NCBI GenBank assembly: GCA_947178215.1 | Contig: CAMWXJ010000014.1 | Coordinates: 1 to 64,000 of the forward strand | Reading direction: 5' to 3' | DNA: 64,000 bases | Origin: an uncultured Porphyromonadaceae bacterium | GTDB lineage: Bacteria > Bacteroidota > Bacteroidia > Bacteroidales > Muribaculaceae | Part shown: positions 52,580-61,562 of the stretch, piece after piece | Position numbering within the stretch: position 1 is the first letter of the stretch | Layout: each line of letters starts with the position of its first letter | The notes under the pieces: generated by a model | Databases searched by the model: none | Seen by the model: the letters and a program-made list of their open reading frames with translations, nothing else | What the model was told of the DNA's origin: nothing | Position numbers and translations under genes: made by a program

Positions 52580-53194
52580 TTGAAACGCATTACAATCCTT
52601 CTGTTCGCTGCCATTATGGCGGTGGCCGGAGCTATTCAGTCTTCAGCACAGTTCCGTATCGGTCCCAAAGTAGGTGTGGCGGTCAATTCGCTCCATTTCA
52701 ACCGAAGCACATTCGATTCCGAGAATCGCGCAGGTTTTACCGGCGGCCTTATGGTGGAATTTACTGTGCCCCTGATAGGTGTAGGCCTTGATGCGTCGGC
52801 GCTGTATGTGCGTCGCAACGGTAATGCTTATTACGACGGCACACAGAACGTAGGCTTCAACGGCGAGATGAACGTGAACCGCGATTATATCGCCATCCCG
52901 GTCAACTTCAAGTGGAAGCTCAAACTTCCGCTCGTGCGCCCGTTCATCACTACCGGTCCCGAATTCGCTTTCCTTACCTCACGTAAGTCGGTCAACAATG
53001 CATTCCGCAACAAGTCGGTAGACTACTCGTGGAATTTCGGCGCCGGCCTTGAAATTCTCAGTCATATTCAGGTAGCAGCTTCCTACGGTATAGGCATTAA
53101 CAAGGCCCTGCGCGACATAGGTGCGGCAGAGAACGCCTACGACGTGAGCGCCAATGACCGTACCTGGGTAATCACCCTCGCCTATCTCTTCTGA
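52580..53194 (+). CDS. Outer-membrane beta-barrel protein (porin family)
   Basis: The 204-residue form starts at TTG 52580: no ATG gives a signal peptide, and codons from the TTG read KRITILLFAAIMAVAGAIQS then SAQFRIGPKVGVAVNSLHF. Eight or so amphipathic strands follow, with aromatic ends (LGVGLDASALYVRRNG-like turns and VNFKWKLKLPLVRPFITTG) and a terminal Phe. It fits the OmpA-like/PorT small barrels of Bacteroidota. The cargo or role is unknown. A 5' hairpin and -7 element lie ahead at 52510-52546. Confidence 0.78.
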   Translation: MKRITILLFAAIMAVAGAIQSSAQFRIGPKVGVAVNSLHFNRSTFDSENRAGFTGGLMVEFTVPLIGVGLDASALYVRRNGNAYYDGTQNVGFNGEMNVNRDYIAIPVNFKWKLKLPLVRPFITTGPEFAFLTSRKSVNNAFRNKSVDYSWNFGAGLEILSHIQVAASYGIGINKALRDIGAAENAYDVSANDRTWVITLAYLF

Positions 53195-53251
53195 CGAATC
53201 AGCGACATCAATCGTTTCACCGCATATTTCAGCCCCTCAAACCATTCAGAT

Positions 53252-54190
53252 ATGAGCAACCGTTCGCTTGTAAGCATCGACGACATATCGCGCGACGAGC
53301 TACTCGATTTGCTGGAGCATGCCCGCTACTTTGAAGAGCACCCCAATCACAAAGTGCTCGACGGCAAGGTGGTGGCGACGCTCTTTTTCGAACCCTCGAC
53401 CCGCACGCGCCTCAGTTTCGAGACCGCAGTCAACCGTCTTGGCGGCCGTGTAATAGGTTTTTCAGACCCCGCTGCGACATCGACATCAAAAGGCGAGACC
53501 CTGAAAGATACCATAAAAATGGTATCCAACTATGTCGACCTCATCATAATGCGCCACTATCTCGAAGGTGCGGCACGCTATGCTACCGAGGTGTCGGATA
53601 CTCCGGTAATCAACGCCGGTGACGGCGCCAACCAGCATCCGTCGCAGACAATGCTTGACCTCTATTCCATATATAAGACGCAGGGGCGCCTCAACGACCT
53701 AAATATCACGATGGTCGGTGATCTGAAATATGGCCGCACAGTACACTCGCTTCTCATGGCGATGCGATACTTCAACCCCACATTCCATTTTGTAGCGTGC
53801 CCCGAGCTCGCCATGCCTCAGGAGTATAAGGACTTCTGCGACGCCAATGGCATAAAGTATGTGGAACACACCGATTTCTCCCCCGAGGTCATAAATGCCG
53901 CCGACATCCTTTACATGACTCGCGTGCAGCGCGAACGCTTTCAGGACCTTATGGAGTATGAGCGTGTGAAGAACCTTTACACGCTTCACAACGATATGCT
54001 CGTCGACTCCAAGCCCAACTTGCGCGTGCTTCATCCGCTGCCCCGTGTCAACGAGATTGACCGCGATGTCGACGACAACCCCAAAGCATACTATTTCGAG
54101 CAGGCGCGCAACGGCCTCTTCGCCCGTCAGGCCATTATATGTCGCGCCCTCGGCATCGACATTCTCAAACAAGAGTCAGAGAAGAAATGA
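53252..54190 (+). CDS. pyrB: Aspartate carbamoyltransferase catalytic subunit
   Basis: A 312-residue enzyme with the carbamoyl-phosphate site [11 protein letters not shown] (46-56) and the aspartate-side segments [20 protein letters not shown] and [12 protein letters not shown]. It makes N-carbamoyl-aspartate in pyrimidine synthesis. Its stop overlaps the pyrI ATG by four bases (ATGA), so subunits are made together. No leader-peptide attenuator of the enterobacterial type is seen ahead of it. Confidence 0.97.
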   Translation: MSNRSLVSIDDISRDELLDLLEHARYFEEHPNHKVLDGKVVATLFFEPSTRTRLSFETAVNRLGGRVIGFSDPAATSTSKGETLKDTIKMVSNYVDLIIMRHYLEGAARYATEVSDTPVINAGDGANQHPSQTMLDLYSIYKTQGRLNDLNITMVGDLKYGRTVHSLLMAMRYFNPTFHFVACPELAMPQEYKDFCDANGIKYVEHTDFSPEVINAADILYMTRVQRERFQDLMEYERVKNLYTLHNDMLVDSKPNLRVLHPLPRVNEIDRDVDDNPKAYYFEQARNGLFARQAIICRALGIDILKQESEKK

Positions 54191-54642
54191 GTAAGAAAGA
54201 ACTCGCCGTTGCCGCTCTTGCCGACGGCACCGTCATCGACCACATTCCCTCGTCAGCCCTCTTCAAGGCCGTGAAGATTCTCGGCATCGAAAGCCTTGGC
54301 ACGAGTGTCACCATAGGCAATAACCTGGAAAGTCACCGCCTCGGCAAAAAAGGCATTATCAAGGTGGCCGGCACTTACTTCCCCGAAGCCACACTCAACC
54401 GTATAGCGCTCATAGCTCCTACGGCTAATGTCAACATCATACGCGATTTCGAGGTCAAGGAGAAGCATCATGTGACGCTACCCGATACTATCACCGGCAT
54501 AGTGCGTTGCTCCAATCCAAAGTGCATCACCAATAATGAGCCTATGGATACGCGCTTTGAAGTCATAGACCGTGAAGACGTGACGATACGCTGCCATTAT
54601 TGTGGCCGCATAGTCAAGGCTGCCGACGCCATCATCGACTGA
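54187..54642 (+). CDS. pyrI: Aspartate carbamoyltransferase regulatory subunit
   Basis: A 151-residue protein starting at the ATG at 54187; a longer frame starts inside pyrB and is not used. The nucleotide-binding part begins [20 protein letters not shown]. The zinc domain uses four Cys: CSNPKC and, later, CHYC. It binds ATP/CTP and links the catalytic trimers. Confidence 0.96.
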   Translation: MSKKELAVAALADGTVIDHIPSSALFKAVKILGIESLGTSVTIGNNLESHRLGKKGIIKVAGTYFPEATLNRIALIAPTANVNIIRDFEVKEKHHVTLPDTITGIVRCSNPKCITNNEPMDTRFEVIDREDVTIRCHYCGRIVKAADAIID

Positions 54643-54652
54643 ATCGACAGAT

Positions 54653-55213
54653 ATGAAGGAAGACTGGCGTCCGGGTACAATGCTTTATCCGCTTCCCGCA
54701 GTGCTTGTGAGCTGCGGTGATGATGCACATTCCAATCTTATAACGGTGGCATGGACCGGCACGATATGCTCGGACCCGGCCATGCTCTATATCTCGGTAC
54801 GCCCCGAGCGGTATTCTTACGGGCTAATAAAGGAGCGCATGGAGTTTACTGTCAATGTCACCACCGCCGACATGGCTCGCGCCACCGACTGGTGTGGTGT
54901 GCGTTCGGGCCGCGACTACGACAAATGGGCCGAAACAGGCCTCACTCCCGAGCCGGGCAGGGCAGTAGCGTGCCCGTCGGTAAAGGAATCGCCGCTCAGT
55001 ATCGAGTGTCGCGTCAAGGAGATTATTCCTCTGGGCACCCACCATATGTTTGTGGCCGAAGTGGTGAACGTGCGTGCCGACTCGGCGCTTATCAATCCTG
55101 AAACCGGGGCGTTTGACCTTGCCCGCGCTGTGCCGCTGGTCTATTCCCACGGCGGTTATTACAAGCAGGGCGATCACATAGGCCGCTTTGGTTTCTCAGT
55201 AAAGAAAAAATAA
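54653..55213 (+). CDS. Flavin reductase-family protein
   Basis: A 186-residue split-barrel flavoprotein with NLITVAWTGTICSDPAMLYI, ISVRPERYSYGLIKERMEFT and WCGVRSGRDYDKWAETGLTP. These match the FMN-binding flavin-reductase/hrb family found in gut Bacteroidota and clostridia. The electron partner is unknown. It is 10 bases after pyrI and 25 bases before glyA, apparently in the same transcript. Confidence 0.88.
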   Translation: MKEDWRPGTMLYPLPAVLVSCGDDAHSNLITVAWTGTICSDPAMLYISVRPERYSYGLIKERMEFTVNVTTADMARATDWCGVRSGRDYDKWAETGLTPEPGRAVACPSVKESPLSIECRVKEIIPLGTHHMFVAEVVNVRADSALINPETGAFDLARAVPLVYSHGGYYKQGDHIGRFGFSVKKK

Positions 55214-55237
55214 GAAAAATCTATTAATCAACTCAAG

Positions 55238-56518
55238 ATGAATACAGATACAAAGATTTTTGACCTCATCGAACAGGAGCATCTCCGCCAGCGTCGCGGT
55301 ATAGAGCTTATCGCTTCCGAAAACTTCGTGTCCGACCAGGTAATGCGCGCCATGGGCTCGTGTCTTACCAACAAATATGCCGAAGGCTATCCCGGCCACC
55401 GCTACTATGGCGGCTGTCAGGTAGTTGACGAAGTGGAGCAGCTCGCCATTGACCGCGTTAAAGAGATTTTCGGTGCTGCTTATGCCAATGTTCAGCCTCA
55501 TTCCGGCGCACAGGCCAATATGGCCGTATTCCTCAGCGTGTTGAAGCCCGGAGACAAGTTCCTCGGCCTCAACCTCTCGCACGGCGGCCACCTCTCACAC
55601 GGCAGCCCTGTCAATTTCTCGGGTCTCATGTATCAGGCTCTTGAGTACAACGTGAAGGCCGAAGACGGTCTTGTGGACTACGACCAGATGGAGGAGGTGG
55701 CTCTCCGCGAGCGCCCCAGCCTCATTATAGGTGGCGCGTCGGCCTACTCGCGCGAATGGGACTACGCCCGCATGCGCAAGATTGCTGACGAAATCGGCGC
55801 TATCTTCATGGTCGACATGGCTCATCCCGCCGGTCTCATCGCGGCCGGTCTGCTCGACAATCCTCTGAAATATGCCCATATTGTGACTTCCACGACCCAC
55901 AAGACCCTCCGCGGTCCGCGCGGAGGCATTATCCTCATGGGGGAGGACTTCGAGAACCCGTTCGGCAAGAAGACCCCCAAGGGCGTTACTCGCATGATGT
56001 CGAGCCTCATCGACTCCGCCGTCTTCCCTGGCGCTCAGGGCGGCCCGCTTGAACATGTTATCGCAGCCAAGGCTGTGGCTTTTGGCGAGGCTCTCACTCC
56101 CGAATACAAGGAGTACCAGAAGCAGGTCAAGAAAAACGCAGCCGTGCTTGCACAGAACCTCATCGACCGCGGTTACAAGATAATCTCGGGTGGCACCGAC
56201 AACCACTGTATGCTTGTTGACCTCCGCACCAAGTTCCCCGATCTCACCGGCAAGGTGGCCGAAAAGGCACTTGTGGCCGCCGACATTACTGCCAACAAGA
56301 ATATGGTGCCGTTTGACAGCCGCTCGCCTTTCCAGACCTCCGGTCTCCGTTTCGGCACTGCCGCCATTACCACCCGCGGTGTGAAAGAAGACACCATGCC
56401 CGTCATCGCCGACATGATCGACCGAGTGCTTGAAGCTCCCGAGTCGGAAGAGGTTATCGCTTCCGTTCGAAAAGAGGTCAACGCCCTCATGGAGGAGCGT
56501 CCGATTTTAGCCGACTGA
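55238..56518 (+). CDS. glyA: Serine hydroxymethyltransferase
   Basis: A 426-residue PLP enzyme. The PLP lysine is Lys222 in [13 protein letters not shown]; the family segments [26 protein letters not shown] and [13 protein letters not shown] are present. It turns serine into glycine plus methylene-tetrahydrofolate, so it connects serB and folC products. The next gene starts 145 bases downstream. Confidence 0.97.
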   Translation: MNTDTKIFDLIEQEHLRQRRGIELIASENFVSDQVMRAMGSCLTNKYAEGYPGHRYYGGCQVVDEVEQLAIDRVKEIFGAAYANVQPHSGAQANMAVFLSVLKPGDKFLGLNLSHGGHLSHGSPVNFSGLMYQALEYNVKAEDGLVDYDQMEEVALRERPSLIIGGASAYSREWDYARMRKIADEIGAIFMVDMAHPAGLIAAGLLDNPLKYAHIVTSTTHKTLRGPRGGIILMGEDFENPFGKKTPKGVTRMMSSLIDSAVFPGAQGGPLEHVIAAKAVAFGEALTPEYKEYQKQVKKNAAVLAQNLIDRGYKIISGGTDNHCMLVDLRTKFPDLTGKVAEKALVAADITANKNMVPFDSRSPFQTSGLRFGTAAITTRGVKEDTMPVIADMIDRVLEAPESEEVIASVRKEVNALMEERPILAD

Positions 56519-56663
56519 GCAGCGTCACATACGGTGATTTGACAAAAAAAATCCCTTAGGCAAAATCTTTTTCGGGTAAAAATGCGTTATTAAAGCGTAG
56601 TCATGCTTCAAGCGATATGACCCAACGATAAAAACTAACACATCAACCCCATACTTTAACGAT

Positions 56664-56897
56664 ATGAAACCCCTTCACATCATCCTTTCTGTAATCGGTG
56701 GCGCCATCGCCGGCGCAGCAGTAGGCATCCTCCTTGCTCCCGACAAGGGCGAAAAGACCCGCGACGAACTTGCCGCTTTCCTCAAAGAAAAAGGCATCAA
56801 ACTCAAAGAGTCGACCATCGACAAGCTTGCCAAGCACATCGCTGCGGAAGAGGCTATCGTAGACATCCTGGAAAACAAGGAAGGCTCCGAGGCCTGA
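56664..56897 (+). CDS. Small YtxH-like envelope protein, first copy
   Basis: A 77-residue protein: one Gly/Ala-rich membrane segment (HIILSVIGGAIAGAAVGILL) followed by APDKGEKTRDELAAFLKEKG and a charged helix. This is the YtxH pattern (GxxAGxxxGxLxAPxxGxxxR). The 145-base region ahead of it contains GGTAAAAATGCGTTATTAAA but no TAnnTTTG element, so another sigma factor may drive it. YtxH proteins are often stress-induced; function unknown. Confidence 0.75.
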   Translation: MKPLHIILSVIGGAIAGAAVGILLAPDKGEKTRDELAAFLKEKGIKLKESTIDKLAKHIAAEEAIVDILENKEGSEA

Positions 56898-56943
56898 ACT
56901 GTAAGATAATCAAACAAGTCCACAACACCTCATCAACTACGAC

Positions 56944-57141
56944 ATGAACAATATCGCCGCTATCTCCGCCTTTTTGGGCGGCGCAATCGTGGGCGCAGCA
57001 GTTGCCCTCCTTGTAGCTCCCGAAAAAGGCAGCGACACACGTCGCCGCATCAAGGATCTTCTTCGCAAGAAGGGAATCATCGCCACCGACAGCGAGATTG
57101 ACGCTCTTGTGGAGCAGCTCACAACCGAAATCGACGACTGA
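56944..57141 (+). CDS. Small YtxH-like envelope protein, second copy
   Basis: A 65-residue paralogue of the preceding protein with the same plan: ISAFLGGAIVGAAVALLVAP, then EKGSDTRRRIKDLLRKKG and a short acidic tail. It lies 46 bases after the first copy, a likely tandem duplication followed by divergence. A terminator-like hairpin follows at 57189-57225. Confidence 0.75.
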   Translation: MNNIAAISAFLGGAIVGAAVALLVAPEKGSDTRRRIKDLLRKKGIIATDSEIDALVEQLTTEIDD

Positions 57142-57188
57142 TTGGCTCGCTCCATATCAACCGTTTACCCCCCTCGCAAGGGAGTAGA

Positions 57189-57225
57189 GGCATAGCTGCC
57201 GACATCTCCTGTCGGTGGCTATGCC
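57189..57225 (+). terminator. Hairpin between the YtxH pair and the holin-family gene
   Basis: GGCATAGC (57189-57196) pairs with GCTATGCC (57218-57225), and inside it CCGACA pairs with TGTCGG, giving a nearly continuous stem. A CTTAACTCTTTATT stretch follows. It may attenuate rather than fully stop transcription into the next gene. Confidence 0.7.
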
Positions 57226-57271
57226 CTTAACTCTTTATTGTCGTCACATACAGTAAACAATTATCTTGCCA

Positions 57272-57616
57272 ATGGCTGAACTTGAAAACAACGGAGCGCA
57301 GACGCGCCTCTTTGACCGCATCAAAGCCTATCTTACGCTCAACGTCGAAAATATCCGTCTAACAGTGGCTGAGAAGCTCGTCGTTCTCCTCGCGGCCCTG
57401 CTAACTACCGCAATCTGCCTTATCCTTGGCGGAATAGCGATTCTGTTCATTACCGTAGCGATAGCGCATGTGCTTTCGTTCTGGCTCCCTTTGTGGCTTG
57501 CCTACTGCATTATGGCAGGAGTTAACCTACTGTTGTTGATGCTCCTCTTTATCTTCCGACGTGTGCTCATACTCAATCCTATCTCACGTGCTGTGACCCG
57601 TATCATCCTATCATAA
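57272..57616 (+). CDS. Phage-holin-family (superfamily III type) membrane protein
   Basis: A 114-residue protein from the ATG at 57272; two more codons upstream read TTG. A soluble, charged N-terminal helix (FDRIKAYLTLNVENIRLTVA) is followed by two membrane spans (LVVLLAALLTTAICLILGGI and LWLAYCIMAGVNLLLLMLLF). This is the Phage_holin_3_6 pattern often found beside YtxH proteins in bacterial chromosomes, where it is not phage-derived. Role in the envelope unknown. Confidence 0.72.
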   Translation: MAELENNGAQTRLFDRIKAYLTLNVENIRLTVAEKLVVLLAALLTTAICLILGGIAILFITVAIAHVLSFWLPLWLAYCIMAGVNLLLLMLLFIFRRVLILNPISRAVTRIILS

Positions 57617-57634
57617 CCCGACATCTGAAACATT

Positions 57635-57919
57635 ATGAAACAGTTACCGGCATTCAAACAGGCTGTTCCTCCCCACAAGGTGGAGGACTGGCACGGATAT
57701 ACGCTCGACCAACTCCGATACCGGCGCGCATACGTGACGGCTCGTATTGAGCTTGAAAAGGAGCAGATTCTTAACGACATACGCCAACAACGTTCAAGCC
57801 TCTCACCTATGATGCTCCTCTCACACGCCGGCTCGGCGCTCCGCTATGCCAACTGGGGCATCCTCGCTTACCAGGCATTCAAGACTATCGGGCGCCTGTT
57901 CGGCCGCAAAAAGAGTTAA
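57635..57919 (+). CDS. Conserved small protein following the holin-family gene
   Basis: A 94-residue protein with no recognised domain: a charged central helix (YRRAYVTARIELEKEQILND) then a hydrophobic patch (ANWGILAYQAFKTIGRLFGR) and a basic end. It follows the holin-family gene by 18 bases in the same direction, and genes in this order recur in Bacteroidales as I know them. It is probably membrane-associated; function unknown. Confidence 0.6.
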   Translation: MKQLPAFKQAVPPHKVEDWHGYTLDQLRYRRAYVTARIELEKEQILNDIRQQRSSLSPMMLLSHAGSALRYANWGILAYQAFKTIGRLFGRKKS

Positions 57920-57964
57920 GCTATCCCCCCATTCATCCTTACCAGTCAAATATCCATTTCAGCC

Positions 57965-58813
57965 ATGAACGATTATATAAAGGTGCGTGTCGACTTCCAG
58001 CCGGCCCCAACGGCCGACGTGACCGACCTGCTTGCGGCTTTTCTTGCCGATGAAGGATTCGAGAGTTTCGAGCCTGATGCCTCGGGCCTCAACGCCTATG
58101 TAAAGGCCGAACTTTTTGACGCTGAATCACCGTCGCGAGCCATATCCATGCTCCCCTTTGACGGCTACACTGCCAGTGTAGCCACCGAACATATAGAGGG
58201 ACGCGACTGGAACGCGGAATGGGAACGCAACTACTTCAAGCCTATCGTGATTGCCGACAAGGCCGTGATTCATGCATCGTTTCACACTGATGTGCCGACA
58301 GCTCCCTACGATATTGTGATAGACCCGAAAATGGCTTTCGGCACAGGTCATCACTCTACCACTTCGCTTATTGTCAGTCGGCTGCTTGATATGAATCTCG
58401 AAGGTCGCTCGGTTATCGACATGGGCACCGGTACAGGTATTCTCGCTATTTTGGCCGCCATGCGTGGTGCATCGCGCGTCGACGCCATAGAGATTGACGA
58501 GGCCGCCTGGCTCAATGCCTGCGATAACGTGCGCCTCAACGGTCACGACGAGATAAACGTAATCCTCGGCGACGCTTCGGCCCTCGACGGGGTATGTCCC
58601 GCCGATTTGCTTCTCGCCAACATCAACCGCAATATAATTACCGGTGATATGGCCGAGTATGTAAAGGCTGTTAAAAAGGGCGGACAACTTATATTCTCCG
58701 GCTTTTATGTGCAGGATATTCCCGTAGTCAGGGCATGTGCCGAACGCCTCGGTCTTACATTCGTCGATTATAACGAGAATCTCAACTGGGTCTCGCTGCT
58801 GTTCAATGCCTGA
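57965..58813 (+). CDS. prmA: Ribosomal protein L11 methyltransferase
   Basis: A 282-residue SAM-dependent enzyme. The N-terminal domain has DYIKVRVDFQPAPTADVTDL; the methyltransferase core has MAFGTGHHSTTSLIVSRLLD, VIDMGTGTGILAILAAMRGA and DLLLANINRNII. It trimethylates ribosomal protein L11. It follows the small-envelope-protein cluster after 45 bases. Confidence 0.94.
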   Translation: MNDYIKVRVDFQPAPTADVTDLLAAFLADEGFESFEPDASGLNAYVKAELFDAESPSRAISMLPFDGYTASVATEHIEGRDWNAEWERNYFKPIVIADKAVIHASFHTDVPTAPYDIVIDPKMAFGTGHHSTTSLIVSRLLDMNLEGRSVIDMGTGTGILAILAAMRGASRVDAIEIDEAAWLNACDNVRLNGHDEINVILGDASALDGVCPADLLLANINRNIITGDMAEYVKAVKKGGQLIFSGFYVQDIPVVRACAERLGLTFVDYNENLNWVSLLFNA

Positions 58814-58824
58814 CATCCCCGCTC

Positions 58825-59388
58825 ATGAAACTTAGACATTTCATAGTCGCGGCAGCTGTCTGCGTCATGTCTGCGGGAGCCAACGCCCAGACGGGAAATT
58901 TTGCCTGGGGTGCCGACGCAGGAGGCGCGATTGACCTTTCGGGCCACGACATGTCAACGCTTAATCTCGATGCTTATTTCGGCTATCGTGGAGGCGTGAT
59001 AGAAATGGCCGGCTTAGGCGCGGGCCTCAATATCCCCGTGAGCAACTCGCGCCGCGAATTTCCTGTCTACGGATTAGTGCGCAGTTCATTTTCGAGCAGC
59101 CCTCAGCCAATGTTCCTTGAAGTGCGCTCGGGTGTGGTGTTTAACAGTCATCCCGACAGCGACACCGACACGCGCGCCGACTTCTACATTTCACCCGGTG
59201 TAGGATTCAGGCTCGCTTTCAGCCGCATATTCACATCATATATCGTGGTTGGATATATCTACAACGGACTACATACCGAAGCCGGCCTCGTCAATCCCGA
59301 CAATCCGGCTTCAGGACCGGGCGATGGCCTGTCGCGAGCTATCAACGGGCTTCACAGCGCCGTTATCCGCCTCGGAATCACTTTCTAA
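58825..59388 (+). CDS. Small outer-membrane beta-barrel protein
   Basis: A 187-residue protein with a signal peptide (FIVAAAVCVMSAGANAQ) and about eight strands (FGYRGGVIEMAGLGAGLNIP, FYISPGVGFRLAFSRIFTSY), ending AVIRLGITF. The terminal Phe and the strand pattern indicate a small outer-membrane barrel. It lies 11 bases after prmA and 31 bases before GH97, perhaps in the same transcript. Function unknown. Confidence 0.75.
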   Translation: MKLRHFIVAAAVCVMSAGANAQTGNFAWGADAGGAIDLSGHDMSTLNLDAYFGYRGGVIEMAGLGAGLNIPVSNSRREFPVYGLVRSSFSSSPQPMFLEVRSGVVFNSHPDSDTDTRADFYISPGVGFRLAFSRIFTSYIVVGYIYNGLHTEAGLVNPDNPASGPGDGLSRAINGLHSAVIRLGITF

Positions 59389-59419
59389 CCTCCATTTCTA
59401 TCAATCTACAATCAATACC

Positions 59420-61420
59420 ATGCGTTTAATTTACTGTCTGCTTGCTTCGTGTGTAGTGGCCATGCCGGCCTACGCACGCACTTACGAACTGTTGTCGCCT
59501 GACAAGAACATAACCGCAAATATCGATATAGATGCGTCAACACTTGATATATCAGCGGCCTGCAATGGCTCAATGGTTATCTTTCCTTCGCCCATATCGC
59601 TCACTCTCGGCGACGGCAAAGTGATAGGCCCGACCAAAAGCCCCAAAGTGGTGTCGCGTACAAGTGTCGACACTATGATACCCTCACCGTTTTACCGCGC
59701 TTCGGAGATACGCGACAATTACAATCAGATAACGCTTAATGTCGCCAAGGGCTGGAACGTGGTGTTTCGCGTATATAACGACGGCATCGCATACCGTTTC
59801 GTGACGTCTGACAAAAAGACGACAGTCATAACCAACGAGACAGCACGTTTCCGCTTCCCCGGCGAAGCTACCGTAATCACTCCCTACAATAATTCGTCAG
59901 GAAATAACCCCGACACACAGTGGCGCACATCATTTGAGAATACTTATACTACCGTGGCTCTCAGCGATATGAACCGCAATCGCCTGTCGTTTCTCCCACT
60001 GATTGTAACCGTGCCATCGGGTACCCGTGTCCTTATGTCGGAAAGTGCGCTCGAAAGCTATCCGGGTATGTTTCTACTCGCCGACTCCGAAGAGCCCTAT
60101 ACACTGAACGCCCGCTTTGCTCCTGTGCCTAAACGTCGTGAGCAGGGCGGCCACAACAATCTGCAGATGCTTACAATGGAGCGCGAAGACTACATAGCCC
60201 GCGTAGACGGTCCGCGTGCTTTCCCGTGGCGCATGGCGGTGATTGCCGACAACGACGCCGCATTAGCATCCAGCAACATGACCTATCTGCTTGGCGAGCC
60301 TTCGCGTCTCGACGACATATCATGGATTAAGCCGGGAAAGGTAGCTTGGGACTGGTGGAACGATTGGAACATAATCGGCGTGCCTTTCAAATCGGGCATC
60401 AACAACGACACCTATAAAGCATATATTGATTTCGCCTCGCGAAACGGCATCGAATATGTGATTCTTGACGAAGGGTGGGCCGTGAACCGTAAAGCCGACC
60501 TCATGCAGGTAGTGCCCGAGATAAATCTGCCCGAACTTGTCGCTTATGCCGACGGCAAAGGCGTGGGCCTTATTCTCTGGGCCGGTTACTATGCTTTTGA
60601 CCGCGATATGGAAGCTGTGTGCAAGCATTACGCCGACATGGGCATCAAGGGCTTCAAGGTCGACTTTATGGACCATGACGACCAGCTTATCACTGATTTC
60701 AACTATCGTGCCGCGGAAACGGCGGCGCGTCATCACCTTATCCTCGACCTCCACGGAACATCAAAGCCTGCTGGTCTCAACCGTACATGGCCTAATGTGC
60801 TCAACTTCGAAGGCGTTTATGGCCTCGAACAGATGAAGTGGGCCACCGATACCGATATGCCGGTCAATGATGCCTCGATTCCATTCCTCCGCCAGGTAGC
60901 AGGGCCGCTCGATTATACACAGGGGGCGATGCGCAACGCTACGAAAAAGGACTATCAGCCGGTGTACGACGACCCAATGAGCCAGGGCACACGCGCTCAT
61001 CAACTCGCACTCTATATGGTATTTGACTCGCCGCTCACAATGCTCTGCGACACTCCGTCGAACTATGAGAGCGAGCAGGAATCTACCGATTTCATCACCG
61101 CAATCCCTACCGTGTGGGACGAAACAAGAGTAATCGACGGTAAGATAGGGGAGTATATCATAACGGCGCGCCGCAAAGGAAATGAGTGGTGGATAGGTGG
61201 CATTACCGACTGGACTCCGCGCGACGTCACCGTCGACTTCTCTTTCATACCCGGCATCGGCAACGCGCGCATCGATGCCATGACCGACGGCCCCAATGCA
61301 CACCGCAACGGTCGCGACGTGACACATCTCCGCACTACGAGTGCGGCTTTTGATTCGCCAGTTCAAAAAATACACATGGCTCCCGGCGGCGGCTTTGCAG
61401 TGCGCGTCACTCCCCAGTGA
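59420..61420 (+). CDS. Glycoside hydrolase family 97 enzyme
   Basis: A 666-residue exported enzyme starting at the ATG at 59420 with signal MRLIYCLLASCVVAMPAYAR. The N-terminal beta-sandwich domain, the catalytic TIM barrel (WIKPGKVAWDWWNDWNIIGV, then GIKGFKVDFMDHDDQLITDF, then NVLNFEGVYGLEQMKW) and a C-terminal beta domain are present, typical of GH97. The barrel residue Asp in KVDFMD is the position of the nucleophile in retaining alpha-galactosidase-type members, while inverting alpha-glucosidases of this family lack it. This points to the retaining group, by inference from family knowledge. No SusC/SusD genes lie beside it. Its transcript probably ends in or reads into the palindrome at 61456-61500. 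Confidence 0.9.
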   Translation: MRLIYCLLASCVVAMPAYARTYELLSPDKNITANIDIDASTLDISAACNGSMVIFPSPISLTLGDGKVIGPTKSPKVVSRTSVDTMIPSPFYRASEIRDNYNQITLNVAKGWNVVFRVYNDGIAYRFVTSDKKTTVITNETARFRFPGEATVITPYNNSSGNNPDTQWRTSFENTYTTVALSDMNRNRLSFLPLIVTVPSGTRVLMSESALESYPGMFLLADSEEPYTLNARFAPVPKRREQGGHNNLQMLTMEREDYIARVDGPRAFPWRMAVIADNDAALASSNMTYLLGEPSRLDDISWIKPGKVAWDWWNDWNIIGVPFKSGINNDTYKAYIDFASRNGIEYVILDEGWAVNRKADLMQVVPEINLPELVAYADGKGVGLILWAGYYAFDRDMEAVCKHYADMGIKGFKVDFMDHDDQLITDFNYRAAETAARHHLILDLHGTSKPAGLNRTWPNVLNFEGVYGLEQMKWATDTDMPVNDASIPFLRQVAGPLDYTQGAMRNATKKDYQPVYDDPMSQGTRAHQLALYMVFDSPLTMLCDTPSNYESEQESTDFITAIPTVWDETRVIDGKIGEYIITARRKGNEWWIGGITDWTPRDVTVDFSFIPGIGNARIDAMTDGPNAHRNGRDVTHLRTTSAAFDSPVQKIHMAPGGGFAVRVTPQ

Positions 61421-61455
61421 CGCTATAATGACAATATCACATCTTTTTAGGCTTA

Positions 61456-61501
61456 AAAGTTACGCATTATTTGTCTTGTTTGGCAATAATGCGTAACTTT
61501 G
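61456..61501 (+). promoter_or_regulatory. leuA promoter overlapped by a perfect 15 bp inverted repeat
   Basis: AAAGTTACGCATTAT (61456-61470) and ATAATGCGTAACTTT (61486-61500) are perfect inverted copies around a 15-base spacer. A consensus promoter lies across it: TTTG (61470-61473), 20 bases, TAACTTTG (61494-61501). The left arm ends at the -33 and the right arm contains most of the -7. This suits binding of a dimeric regulator that blocks or positions RNA polymerase. A second reading is a terminator of the GH97 gene, but the stem is AT-rich and the following bases have only a short T-run. The leuA ATG is 62 bases after the -7 element. Confidence 0.72.
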
Positions 61502-61562
61502 TCGTCTCAATAGATATTAATTGATAAAGAAGTTCCAATAGTTTTTCAGTCATCATTGCATT

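Noticed and set aside
53195-53251. An attenuator or leader peptide ahead of pyrBI
   Set aside because: The gap is short and contains no hairpin with T-run or U-rich leader frame.
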